Assembly: GCA_009843815.1 (NCBI GenBank)
Contig: VYCS01000003.1
Span: forward strand, 1 to 36,275
Length of the DNA stretch: 36,275 nt
Direction: 5' to 3'
Source: Cenarchaeum sp. SB0675_bin_21
GTDB lineage: Archaea > Thermoproteota > Nitrososphaeria > Nitrososphaerales > Nitrosopumilaceae
Position 1 is the first letter of the stretch. Each line of letters opens with the position of its first letter. Below are positions 17,426 through 25,052 of the stretch, one piece after another. The notes under the pieces were generated by a model. The model did not search any database. It had not been told where the DNA came from and was given only the letters and a program-made list of their open reading frames with translations. The position numbers and the translations under genes were made by a program.

Positions 17426-17821
17426 ATGGATTATGTGATGTTGTTTTTAGTGGGAATGGGAATATTTAGTGTGAGCCTTGTAACTGCATATATCACAATG
17501 AAAAATAGATGTGATGTGTACCGTGATGAGTTGATCAAACTAAAAATTAAAGTTGATATGTTATCACAACCTGAAGAATCACCTAGACAATCACGTTTTG
17601 ATAATATCACACATGAGATTTTAAGGTTAGTTAGAGAAAAATCCTTGACTGCACGGGAGATACAAGGCGTGTTAGGCCAGAGCCGAGAGCATGTAGCCCG
17701 GCTTGTCAAGAAGATGGCCGATGATGGATATTTGAAGCGGATGAACACAAGACCCTACACATATAAGATAACAGAGAAGGGCCTAGATTTACTCAAAGAT
17801 GCCACCCAAAAGTCTGGGTGA
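17426..17821 (+). CDS. Membrane-anchored winged-helix protein
   Basis: A 131-residue protein. Residues 3-25 (YVMLFLVGMGIFSVSLVTAYITM) form one transmembrane helix, followed by a 30-residue charged linker and a winged-helix domain at about 60-125. The recognition region reads LTAREIQGVLGQSREHVARL and the wing YLKRMNTRPYTYKITEKG, resembling MarR/ArsR-type regulators. The DNA-binding domain would lie on the cytoplasmic side. Its target is unknown; the repeated TGTGAT motifs just upstream are candidates. It is a single gene. Confidence 0.65.
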   Translation: MDYVMLFLVGMGIFSVSLVTAYITMKNRCDVYRDELIKLKIKVDMLSQPEESPRQSRFDNITHEILRLVREKSLTAREIQGVLGQSREHVARLVKKMADDGYLKRMNTRPYTYKITEKGLDLLKDATQKSG

Positions 17822-18228
17822 TGGTAAACAAAGGTAATCATACATAACGTTAGGGGCGCCGCTAGGATAGGGCTGGATATAGTAGTAAGATGTCATTTAT
17901 GATTGAGATCGTAGTAAGTTTGATGTAAGGGTAACAGAGAACGACTTCTCTTTCATTCCAAGAACAATCTGGACTTCATCTGTATGCTGATGGTCACCAG
18001 ACACAAGATCTCGCGCCGCATGGAGAGTGACCTATCGGTGATAAGGGTACAGGGGTGAAATGGCGAGCCCGTCCCGTATCACAACACCATAGATATGCAC
18101 CTGCGGACTATCCCATACTGTTGGCTGGTTGGGATGTTGGTCAGGCTGTGTATGGCCGAGTGGTTGTGTAAACTTTTTGGTGTATATGGTAGGGTTGTGT
18201 TAGGTATCATAGAATGGTTAGACGTTGA
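17822..18228. other. 407-base intergenic region, no gene recognised
   Basis: This gap lies between two convergent genes. Around 18055-18110 the order of CCCGTCCCG, CAACAC and CACCTGCGG recalls 5S rRNA loop C, but the complementary strands of helices I and III are missing. No tRNA, SRP RNA or RNase P RNA core could be found. An uncharacterised small RNA cannot be excluded. Confidence 0.3.
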
Positions 18229-18615
18229 TCAATGCCTAACTTTGAGATGGGGGTTTACATTAGTAGGAATGATATATGTCCATTCCCGGCCAGTTTTATG
18301 TCTCTGCATCTTTAACTTATCTGAAAAGCGGGCTAAGTATGTAGATACAACACTAAGTTTGATGGGTTCGTTGTATTCATCCTCATACTTCTCCAACACC
18401 ATATTAGAGGTAAAGTTCCCAGGAGTAAAGTATTTTTCAGCTACATGCCAAATTTTCGCACCAATAGAGTCTAGTGGTGCAGTCTTTTTACCATCCATTA
18501 ATTCTATCATCTCATATACTTTCAACAACTTTTCTTTGGTGACCTCACCTTCCAACTTTATATCAAAACGGACACCATCACCATCATCTACATCAATGCG
18601 TATGCGTTTTCTCAT
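18229..18615 (-). CDS. Putative DNA-binding protein beside the origin
   Basis: A 128-residue protein. The first 40 residues are beta-rich (RKRIRIDVDDGDGVRFDIKL) followed by a helix. Residues 45-120 look like a winged-helix fold, with APLDSIGAKIWHVAEKYF, a recognition-like helix IKLSVVSTYLARFSDKLKM and a basic wing RHKTGREWTYIIP. It is transcribed away from the origin, with its 5' end next to the TTAAC-rich part. A role as local regulator or origin-associated protein is suggested only by position. Family name unknown. Confidence 0.6.
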   Translation of the reverse strand: MRKRIRIDVDDGDGVRFDIKLEGEVTKEKLLKVYEMIELMDGKKTAPLDSIGAKIWHVAEKYFTPGNFTSNMVLEKYEDEYNEPIKLSVVSTYLARFSDKLKMQRHKTGREWTYIIPTNVNPHLKVRH

Positions 18616-18751
18616 CTATAAGATATTAACAATTGTTCACTTATTACCACCTTTGTCAAAATCTGTTAACAACTAACATTGTTAATTTTGACAAGTGAAT
18701 TTTCCATATATTATTTTTGGATTTAATGTATAATATAGAAGGAGAGGGTAG

Positions 18752-18790
18752 AATGATGCCTGGAGTGGAAATGAAGGGGTCAGAATCAGC
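18752..18790 (+). repeat. ORB-like box 1 within a 39-base perfect repeat
   Basis: The core is TGGAGTGGAAATGAAGGGGT (18761-18780). The whole 39-base segment recurs without a mismatch at 18813-18851, 61 bases later. The GTGGAAA and GGGG parts match the archaeal ORB/mini-ORB pattern. Confidence 0.8.
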
Positions 18791-18812
18791 GATTAACATG
18801 TTAACCACACAT

Positions 18813-18851
18813 AATGATGCCTGGAGTGGAAATGAAGGGGTCAGAATCAGC
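18813..18851 (+). repeat. ORB-like box 2, identical 39-base copy
   Basis: An exact copy of 18752-18790 in the same orientation. The 61-base period puts the two sites on nearly the same face of the helix (close to six turns). Confidence 0.8.
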
Positions 18852-18897
18852 ATATTTCTTATTCTAGTTAACTTGATATTAACTACTGATTAACAGA

Positions 18898-18925
18898 GGC
18901 CCCCTCCCCACCATTTCCACTCCAC
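18898..18925 (-). repeat. ORB-like box 3, inverted
   Basis: On the minus strand this reads GTGGAGTGGAAATGGTGGGG and continues with more G. It shares the GGAGTGGAAATG core with boxes 1 and 2 but has a longer G-run, and it faces them across an AT-rich spacer. Confidence 0.75.
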
Positions 18926-18996
18926 TATAATAAAAAATAAAAAAAGAGTGATCAAGAATAGATATCAGTATGAGATGTATCATATTCATAATGAGA

Positions 18997-19019
18997 TGGA
19001 ATGGAAATGAAGGGGTGAG
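18997..19019 (+). repeat. ORB-like box 4 overlapping the orc1 leader
   Basis: TGGAATGGAAATGAAGGGGT followed by GAG. It ends six bases before the GTG start of orc1/cdc6, and its GGGGTGA could double as the ribosome binding site. Binding here would cover the gene's translation start and possibly its promoter. Confidence 0.75.
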
Positions 19020-19025
19020 TGTCAG

Positions 19026-20225
19026 GTGGATCCAATAGACCGTCTCTTAGATGAAGCAGAATCAGGCCTCTCTCTGATTAAGAATCGGGATGCCTTACGC
19101 TTTACATTCATCCCAGATAGAATACAACATAGAGATAACGAATTAACACAAGTAACACAATCATTACTACCCATACTTAAACAATCTAGACCATCCAATC
19201 TACTAGTGTATGGTAAACCAGGTACGGGAAAGACTCTTGTAGTTAAAAAAGTGATATCAAAGATTCAAGAGCGTGTGAAATCCACCAACTTTCCCATAAA
19301 ATTAGTGTATACTAACTCAAAGGTTGAGACTACTCTGTATGGTTTGTTGTTGAACTTTGGTCGTCAATTGGATATGTCTGAGAAGGAACTACCATGGACT
19401 GGAATATCCATAAGTGAGGTATTTAGGAGAATTCTGGATGTTATAAACAACAAAAAACTAAACGTCATACTGGTGATCGATGAGATAGACTTTCTAGTCA
19501 AATTAGTTACAAAAGGAAATAAAGACATTCTATACCATATCACAAGAGCTAATGAGAGATTGAATAATGGTTCTCTTACTCTGGTGGGAATATCTAATAA
19601 TTTAACATTCAAAGATCATCTTGATCCTAGGGTAATAAGCACATTAGGCGAAGAAGAAGTTGTCTTTACAAGTTATACTATAGAGCAACTACGCTCTATA
19701 ATACAAGAGAGAATAAGAATGGCATTTGATAGAGATGTAGTATATGACTCCACACTGAATCTCTGCGCAGCGTATGCAGGCCGTGAGCATGGTGATGCCC
19801 GCCGAGCAATAGACTTGATTCGTGTAGCAGGTGAGATTGCCGAACGGGATCAATCTACATCTGTACAACCAGACCATATTGAAGAGGCATTAAAGAAAAT
19901 TGAAGAAGACAAAGAGACGGCAGCCCTAAAATCCTACCCACTACACGAGAAACTTTTGATATTGGGTGTAATGCGTACGGATGGTTCTACTACTGGGAGT
20001 ATATACAATGTATACAAAGAGATGTGTAGAAAGATACAACAGAAAGAGCTCTCATATCGTCGCATAACACAAATGCTTAGTGAGATAGAGATGTCTGGTT
20101 TAATATCCAGTCGTTTGGTCCATCAAGGCGTACATGGCAACACAAAAAAATTCAAACTGACCATATCACAAAGTATAGTCAAAGAGACATTATACCTAGA
20201 TGATACATTAAGAGAGTTAATTTGA
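19026..20225 (+). CDS. orc1/cdc6: Orc1/Cdc6 replication initiator
   Basis: A 399-residue AAA+ initiator that binds origin boxes and helps load the MCM helicase. Walker A GKPGTGKT is at 63-70 and Walker B ILVIDEID at 148-155. Sensor-type segments follow (TLVGISNNLTF, and GREHGDARRAIDLIRVAGEIA as the sensor 2 arginine region), then a winged helix from about 310 (EKLLILGVMRTDGSTTGSIY). The chosen start is GTG 19026, placed after ORB box 4. Its 3' end overlaps that of the PolD small subunit by nine bases. The origin and its initiator are thus one locus, with the polymerase subunit immediately beyond. Confidence 0.96.
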   Translation: MDPIDRLLDEAESGLSLIKNRDALRFTFIPDRIQHRDNELTQVTQSLLPILKQSRPSNLLVYGKPGTGKTLVVKKVISKIQERVKSTNFPIKLVYTNSKVETTLYGLLLNFGRQLDMSEKELPWTGISISEVFRRILDVINNKKLNVILVIDEIDFLVKLVTKGNKDILYHITRANERLNNGSLTLVGISNNLTFKDHLDPRVISTLGEEEVVFTSYTIEQLRSIIQERIRMAFDRDVVYDSTLNLCAAYAGREHGDARRAIDLIRVAGEIAERDQSTSVQPDHIEEALKKIEEDKETAALKSYPLHEKLLILGVMRTDGSTTGSIYNVYKEMCRKIQQKELSYRRITQMLSEIEMSGLISSRLVHQGVHGNTKKFKLTISQSIVKETLYLDDTLRELI

Positions 20226-21629
20226 AAAGTCCCTCAAGACTATCTGATGAGTCTTTAAGTTGAACAATACCGCAATACCGGGTGTAGGTACCTGACCCAC
20301 GCGTAATTGAAAAGGTGTCTGTCTCTGCCAAGCGCCAGAGTTTATCACCTTTACTCCCTTGTATACATCTATCTCAGTTACATGGACATGGCCTGCATGA
20401 AACACATCAGGTATATTCTCTATAACTAACAAATCCTCTTTTTCTGGGGCAATGGGGGTCTGGCTCCCAAATATGGGAGATAAATGCCTCGCACGCAGTA
20501 TACTTCTCATTACATCTGCCGGATGAGCGTACTCCATACCAGCCACCCCCTTTACTATATCATCAATACTCTGTCCGTGGAACATCAATACTTTGATATT
20601 ATTTACGCTTATCATGGCAGGATTTCCCAACATGAATACATTCTCCTTATTCCAAAGGTTTGGAGCACTACCTTGTGGTATGGCTGGTTGGGGCAGGGCG
20701 CGGCGGCCCGGGTCGTGATTACCAGGAGAGATAAAGACTTTGATATAATCAGGTATTAACGAGAGTAACTCGGCAGCCTTCTCTAACTGTTTGTATATAG
20801 TCTTCTCTTCTAACTCTTTATCTTGATCCGGAAATATACCCACACCATCTATGATATCCCCAGCTATCAGAATGAACCGTACCTTTAAGGCGTATGGATC
20901 AGAACTTGACAACCAATCCAGAAATTCCCTAAACTCCCTCTCCATGAAATACTTACTTCCTATATGTAAATCTGAGAGTAGTATGGCAAACGCTTCACTG
21001 TCACCTTTATTTGTGCTGTGCAGGGGCACGTCTGGTTGTATTATATCGGTGAATTTTACATCACCACCCTGCTTGTCAACCTTTACCATCACAAATTGAT
21101 CTAGAAACAACTCTCTGAGCGTATTACGAGCCTGGTCTACAACAAATCCCTCTAGAGTTCCAGTCATATCCTCTACAGTAAGCCGAAAAGTGTTGTCTTT
21201 GATGACTTTGTTATTTACAAGACCACAAACATAGGAATCCTGCTCATCTTTGTTTTGTATGTTTGATATATTTCTTAGATTCTTAGCTTCGGGACGCTGT
21301 TCCATTATATTTTTCAATTTTTCAAATCTACTTTTAAAAAGTGAATCAAAACCCTCACTTTCTCCCGGCATGGTTAGACGGGCAGTACAGTCAAAGAGTA
21401 TCTCATGCTTACTCTGTATGTTTGTGTCTACTTCAAGTCCCAAATATCTTATAATATCATTACCGGTTATGTGAAAATCCTGGTCAATCGACTTTTCTCG
21501 TATTATCTCTTTGATGATTTTATCTAGGTTTTTGTCTTCCACACCACCTAATATCTCTACGACCTCTGGATGTATTTGGAAACCCTTCTTGAAAGCATAA
21601 TCTAGGGCTCTTTTTACATTTCTTCGCAT
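20217..21629 (-). CDS. polB: DNA polymerase D small subunit, DP1
   Basis: A 470-residue small subunit carrying the 3'-5' proofreading exonuclease. An N-terminal helical region (1-60) is followed by an OB fold at about 130-205 and an Mre11-like phosphoesterase. Metal motifs are DLHIG (220-224), GDIIDG (257-262), GNHDPG (303-308), MFHGQS and AGHVHVTE (near 417), all intact, so proofreading should be active. It converges on orc1 with a nine-base overlap, and its 5' end faces the SpoIIM-like gene. Its partner is the large subunit at 12827-16156. Confidence 0.96.
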   Translation of the reverse strand: MRRNVKRALDYAFKKGFQIHPEVVEILGGVEDKNLDKIIKEIIREKSIDQDFHITGNDIIRYLGLEVDTNIQSKHEILFDCTARLTMPGESEGFDSLFKSRFEKLKNIMEQRPEAKNLRNISNIQNKDEQDSYVCGLVNNKVIKDNTFRLTVEDMTGTLEGFVVDQARNTLRELFLDQFVMVKVDKQGGDVKFTDIIQPDVPLHSTNKGDSEAFAILLSDLHIGSKYFMEREFREFLDWLSSSDPYALKVRFILIAGDIIDGVGIFPDQDKELEEKTIYKQLEKAAELLSLIPDYIKVFISPGNHDPGRRALPQPAIPQGSAPNLWNKENVFMLGNPAMISVNNIKVLMFHGQSIDDIVKGVAGMEYAHPADVMRSILRARHLSPIFGSQTPIAPEKEDLLVIENIPDVFHAGHVHVTEIDVYKGVKVINSGAWQRQTPFQLRVGQVPTPGIAVLFNLKTHQIVLRDFSN

Positions 21630-21750
21630 ACAACACTACTATATTGTATGCAGAATAAAACCTAAGGCTTCCTACAAATTTTGAACTACATTCCTCTACA
21701 AGGTAGCCTGCAGGCCCGCGGCTTGTAAAGGATCTACTCGGCGCCGGCAT

Positions 21751-21777
21751 CGCCAACATCTGCCGTACGGCAGGCTG
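21751..21777 (+). repeat. 27-base repeat with a 12-base palindrome, copy 1
   Basis: It contains TGCCGTACGGCA, a perfect palindrome, followed by GGCTG. It matches 32636-32662 in 26 of 27 bases and ends 70 bases before the start codon of the SpoIIM-like gene. It is a candidate protein-binding site. Confidence 0.6.
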
Positions 21778-21847
21778 GTATGTACCTGTAACTTCCCAGT
21801 TCCCATGAACCCAACCACAAATATGTCACTACACATTAGACATTTTA

Positions 21848-22363
21848 GTGAACCGCATCTATGCCTTCTTTGGTTTTATGGTAGTCTTTACCTCGGCATT
21901 TTATGCGGGATCCCTCTTTGAGCATGACCCATTACAAGCTCAGTTGTTAGTGGATGAGTTTATGGAGAGTATAGAGGGTATAGACGGGCTGGGAATATTT
22001 ACGCATAACCTATCTTTGTCACTTCCAATGTTTATACCAGGCTTTGGCGTGGCCTGGGGAATATTTTCAGGTATATCCACAGGGTATATACTCTCTGCCA
22101 TTATTACACTCAACCCGGAGGTGGCAATATCACCCTTGGAGTTGTTGTTTCTATCACCATTTGGCCTTTTAGAGATAACGGCCTACTCTCTGGCAGGCTC
22201 ACGCAGTTTTTTGTTGGTTTACAAAATGATACAGAAAGTTAGCATAAGACCCGACGCCAGAATAGTTGCTACGGAAGTAGGGATAGTCGCCGGTCTACTG
22301 TTTGCTGGCGGGATTATAGAGTATTATATGATTGAGATGGCAAGAGAGGCAGGCATCTTTTAA
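21848..22363 (+). CDS. SpoIIM-like integral membrane protein
   Basis: A 171-residue protein of the SpoIIM (DUF95) superfamily type. It has about four hydrophobic helices: residues 5-25, a central pair around MFIPGFGVAWGIFSGISTGYILSAI, and a C-terminal helix GIVAGLLFAGGIIEYYM. The FTHNLSLSLPMFIPGFGVAWG stretch is characteristic. Its function in archaea is unknown. The start is GTG 21848. It ends tail-to-tail with the J-domain gene, sharing four bases. Confidence 0.75.
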   Translation: MNRIYAFFGFMVVFTSAFYAGSLFEHDPLQAQLLVDEFMESIEGIDGLGIFTHNLSLSLPMFIPGFGVAWGIFSGISTGYILSAIITLNPEVAISPLELLFLSPFGLLEITAYSLAGSRSFLLVYKMIQKVSIRPDARIVATEVGIVAGLLFAGGIIEYYMIEMAREAGIF

Positions 22364-23481
22364 TGTCTTCCAAAGACGCCCCAGCGGCTCTTCTTGTATC
22401 CCCCTATTACACGGTCTAGCATATCATATGTGATGGTAAAACCATTTCCAACCATGGTGTCATTCTTGTCATATTTACCTGGGTCGTCCACGACATCTCT
22501 TATCTTTCTGGATTTGATGTCTCGAAGGAACAACCTCTTTCCATCCTCTAATGATACAATCATATCATCACTCAGACCTATTATGGAATACTTTTCAAAG
22601 AAGCGTATGGAGCCACCCTTTCGTACCATCACACTACAGTCGTATGTAGCTTTACTCCCATAGATGGAGATGTCGTGGCCTATAATGCGAACATCATCTT
22701 CCATGTTTTTGATGATTATGTTCTCCCCCTCCAATAGTACAGTGTCAGTAGCGTTCTCCAACACCACACTTCCATGAGGCGCATACAGGTGCGTTCTATG
22801 CTCTTGTACTGTGTACAGACCCACGCGGCCGTCCGGGTCATTAACCCTGTACTTTCTACCGCGAACATCCCCCACCACAATGTTGCCTCTCTCGGCAGTT
22901 ATGTTGGCCCCGTTCTCTATACGGTATCTATTCTTTAAAGGGTCAACCATCTTAAAGTCGCCCGATTGTAGTTTGATATCAGTCTTGAACTCTTTGGTCC
23001 ATGATGGACTGTTTATGCTGCCCTGCATCAGCATAGGGCCAGCATATGTCAGGGCACCTGCCATGTAGTTTCCCTTCATGTATAATGTTTTATTGGCTTT
23101 CACCTCAAACTCCATCTCACCAAACGTCTTTGAGCCGAACATTCGGGTTCCAGTTACACCACTGCGCAGGAGGGCTCCGGCCCACTCTTGCGCAGCATTC
23201 ATCTGGGCGCTTATCTCCTGTCCTAATATCTCATTTCTCTTCTTTATCTCCCGGTCCGTATCACCCGAGAAGACCCGAGAGTTTCGTAATTTTTCCAGAG
23301 GTGTGTCTGGATACTTCTTTCCCCTCTTTAGATCCTCGTAAGCCTGCTTTATCTTCATGAATCTACTACTGTCCCCACCCCGGTCTGAATGCTCTAATAG
23401 TGCCATGTGCCGGAAGGCATCCCGGATGTCTTTCTGAGTAGCCCCCTCTTTTATCCCTAGAATATCATAGTTGCTCTCCAT
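22360..23481 (-). CDS. J-domain protein with a beta-rich C-terminal region
   Basis: A 373-residue protein. Residues 4-55 form a J domain (YDILGIKEGATQKDIRDAFR, then KIKQAYEDLK), the part of DnaJ proteins that stimulates Hsp70 ATPase. The invariant HPD tripeptide reads HSD here (residues 31-33). There is no G/F region, zinc centre or classical substrate domain. From about 110 to 350 the sequence is a run of short strands with G/D/N turns, like a beta-solenoid. The normal Hsp70 partner is not in the window. With the altered motif it may not stimulate Hsp70. Confidence 0.8.
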   Translation of the reverse strand: MESNYDILGIKEGATQKDIRDAFRHMALLEHSDRGGDSSRFMKIKQAYEDLKRGKKYPDTPLEKLRNSRVFSGDTDREIKKRNEILGQEISAQMNAAQEWAGALLRSGVTGTRMFGSKTFGEMEFEVKANKTLYMKGNYMAGALTYAGPMLMQGSINSPSWTKEFKTDIKLQSGDFKMVDPLKNRYRIENGANITAERGNIVVGDVRGRKYRVNDPDGRVGLYTVQEHRTHLYAPHGSVVLENATDTVLLEGENIIIKNMEDDVRIIGHDISIYGSKATYDCSVMVRKGGSIRFFEKYSIIGLSDDMIVSLEDGKRLFLRDIKSRKIRDVVDDPGKYDKNDTMVGNGFTITYDMLDRVIGGYKKSRWGVFGRH

Positions 23482-23541
23482 GAGTATGTAATGCTATATT
23501 ATCACTTTTTTATGATTCTTTTTTTGACTCTGGTGCCACTG

Positions 23542-23547
23542 ACCTTA
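23542..23547. repeat. Direct repeat ACCTTA, left of element
   Basis: ACCTTA directly precedes the left inverted repeat and is repeated directly after the right one (25016-25021). This is the pattern of a 6-bp target-site duplication. Confidence 0.65.
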
Positions 23548-23575
23548 AGGGAATTATATACAAAAGTACACAACC
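23548..23575 (+). repeat. Left terminal inverted repeat (28 bases)
   Basis: An exact reverse complement of 24988-25015. The last residues of tnpB (VVYFCI) and its stop codon are encoded within this repeat. Confidence 0.9.
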
Positions 23576-24906
23576 TCGGCTGTACACTCATGCCTTTTCT
23601 GACGGCCTCGTTGTATGGAGCGGAGCATGGCGGGTGTTGGCTTGTAGTCCTCCTTGTGCCCCGGCCGTCTTAGGACGACCTTCCCCGCCGCCCTATGCAG
23701 AATATTCCAGGCGGCATTGACATCCGCGTGGAATACCCTGGTACAATTACTGCAAATGAATTTGTCGCGTGTGACACGCGACTTAGCATTCACCGTCCCA
23801 CACACATGGCACGTCTGGCTCGTATATTTGGCCGATGCCCCCAACAGCGGTATGTTGTGCATCTCACACCACTGCGCAAGCTTGCGCAGGAACTCCCCAA
23901 CATGGTTCTCCCGCATTGAACGGTTCATGGCGCGTTTGTAATTCCCGCCATGTGTGGTCATGTCTTTTACGGAGAGCGACTCGACCACGACTGCGTCCAC
24001 ACCATTAGTTATCTGCGCAATCGTCTGATTTATGGTGTTCGCAGCTATGTTGTTGGCCTTCCTGTATAGCCGCTTTATTTGGTCATTCAATATATGCCAC
24101 TTCCGGCCATGCCGTGTCTTGTGGTCACGCAAACTCTTTAGCGCGTCAATCTCCCGCAGGATTGCTCTATGGCGGGTGTTGTGTATTGTAACATTACCAT
24201 TTGTGTCGACAGTGACGGCGAGATGCTTGCCTCCCACATCGACACCCCGTATTGTACCAGTATTGCGGTGCGACTCTACCGGTTCATGTAGGGCAATATG
24301 TAGCTCAAACATGTGGTCTGACGGCTTTGTATGCTTGTCCACCCGTTTGGTGACATCAACTATCTTGAATGAGCGCATGTCCCATGATGTATTGATGGGC
24401 TTGGCGGTCTCCACCGTACCATATCCGGGGATATGTACTGTATGGCTATCTTTCCGTACAGGCGGTGTAACGGAACTCAATATGATGCGGCCGTCTTTGC
24501 GGCGGTATGGCGCGTGGCCGGAGTTGTCATCTACAACTCTTCTACATGCGATAGAGGCATCCTGTATGGCGCCCCTACCAAACGATGTGGGGCACTCGCG
24601 CAGCCATGTATGTTTGGCGCGCCACCCCGTAAGCTGTTTGTGCATGCCGTACTTTAATGCCCTCTTTGACGGCCCAAAATCATATGTATGGTAGTCATCG
24701 TCCAGCATACCTGATGTAAAATCCAGCTTGCCCGGCAGTTTGAAGGGCTGCAGGATGTCCACTACCACCCTCTCCATATATTCGCCACCAAACAAATACT
24801 CTGATACGGCGCGGTTGTACACATATCTTGACGCATGATTCGTGCGGTGCGCCCACTCTGCAAACAACACAGCCCTCCGTAGTGGTACCTTAACTATCCG
24901 TATCAT
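23554..24906 (-). CDS. tnpB: TnpB-family RuvC nuclease inside a TIR element
   Basis: A 450-residue TnpB with all catalytic positions: Asp223 (RGVDVGGKHLAV), Glu309 (VVVESLSVKD) and Asp395 (FHADVNAAWNIL). The zinc ribbon cysteines are at 366, 369, 385 and 388. The N-terminal part up to about 215 is the RNA/DNA-binding region, with SRYVYNRAVSEY as the family-like helix. A TATA-like TTTAAATA about 22 bases upstream of ATG 24906 supports that start. The stop codon lies inside the terminal repeat, so the gene fills the element almost exactly. No tnpA, serine recombinase or DDE transposase accompanies it. The DNA is more GC-rich than its surroundings. Confidence 0.92.
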   Translation of the reverse strand: MIRIVKVPLRRAVLFAEWAHRTNHASRYVYNRAVSEYLFGGEYMERVVVDILQPFKLPGKLDFTSGMLDDDYHTYDFGPSKRALKYGMHKQLTGWRAKHTWLRECPTSFGRGAIQDASIACRRVVDDNSGHAPYRRKDGRIILSSVTPPVRKDSHTVHIPGYGTVETAKPINTSWDMRSFKIVDVTKRVDKHTKPSDHMFELHIALHEPVESHRNTGTIRGVDVGGKHLAVTVDTNGNVTIHNTRHRAILREIDALKSLRDHKTRHGRKWHILNDQIKRLYRKANNIAANTINQTIAQITNGVDAVVVESLSVKDMTTHGGNYKRAMNRSMRENHVGEFLRKLAQWCEMHNIPLLGASAKYTSQTCHVCGTVNAKSRVTRDKFICSNCTRVFHADVNAAWNILHRAAGKVVLRRPGHKEDYKPTPAMLRSIQRGRQKRHECTAEVVYFCI

Positions 24907-24987
24907 AATATATAATACGGTATGCTGGTATTTAAAGGGAGTTGTATGGACGCGATCCGTGGTTCAGGCATTAACTCTCAGAATCGG

Positions 24988-25015
24988 GGTTGTGTACTTT
25001 TGTATATAATTCCCT
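24988..25015 (-). repeat. Right terminal inverted repeat (28 bases)
   Basis: An exact reverse complement of 23548-23575. The outside base sequence continues as ACCTTA, the right copy of the putative target duplication. Confidence 0.9.
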
Positions 25016-25021
25016 ACCTTA
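25016..25021. repeat. Direct repeat ACCTTA, right of element
   Basis: The second copy of the 6-base flanking repeat (see 23542-23547). Confidence 0.65.
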
Positions 25022-25023
25022 AC

Positions 25024-25031
25024 AATATAAG
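25024..25031 (+). promoter_or_regulatory. TATA-like box of mscS
   Basis: AATATAAG lies about 22 bases before ATG 25053. The tnpB element ends only eight bases upstream of it, so any upstream activator or BRE sequence was replaced by the element end. Confidence 0.5.
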
Positions 25032-25052
25032 ACATAATACAAAATATAGCAT

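Larger units (their letters stand above)
18620..19025. other. Replication origin region (oriC)
   Basis: A 400-base AT-rich gap with four origin recognition box-like elements, two in direct repeat, one inverted and one direct, and A+T tracts between them that could unwind (18852-18895 and 18926-18990, including an A-rich run). It ends six bases before the start of orc1/cdc6. In many archaea the origin lies directly beside this initiator gene, and ORB sequences with GTGGAAA followed by a G-run are its binding sites. Activity itself is inferred. Confidence 0.8.
23548..25015. mobile_element. TnpB-bearing element with perfect 28-base inverted ends
   Basis: A 1468-base unit. Its ends, 23548-23575 and 24988-25015, are exact reverse complements over 28 bases (starting AGGGAATTATATACAAAAGT) and are flanked by the direct repeat ACCTTA. 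The only gene inside is tnpB. Terminal inverted repeats with target duplication are the mark of DDE-type cut-and-paste transposases and not of IS200/IS605 elements. It sits in the gap between the J-domain gene and mscS, immediately upstream of the mscS TATA-like box. Confidence 0.85.

Noticed and set aside
18040-18165. Possible 5S rRNA gene
   Set aside because: The loop C order and spacing are suggestive, but the segment that should pair with CCCGT for helix III is absent, and no helix I strands close the molecule.
18130-18180. GGCCGAGTGGTTG resembling the D arm of a leucine or serine tRNA
   Set aside because: No T arm (GTTCRANTC) or acceptor stem could be found at the right distance.
18095-18676. 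A 193-codon plus-strand frame
   Set aside because: It is antisense to the 128-residue putative DNA-binding gene over most of its length and has the irregular composition of a shadow frame.
18752-18851. CRISPR-like repeats
   Set aside because: Only two perfect copies occur, with a single 22-base spacer, and the core matches origin boxes; no cas genes are near.
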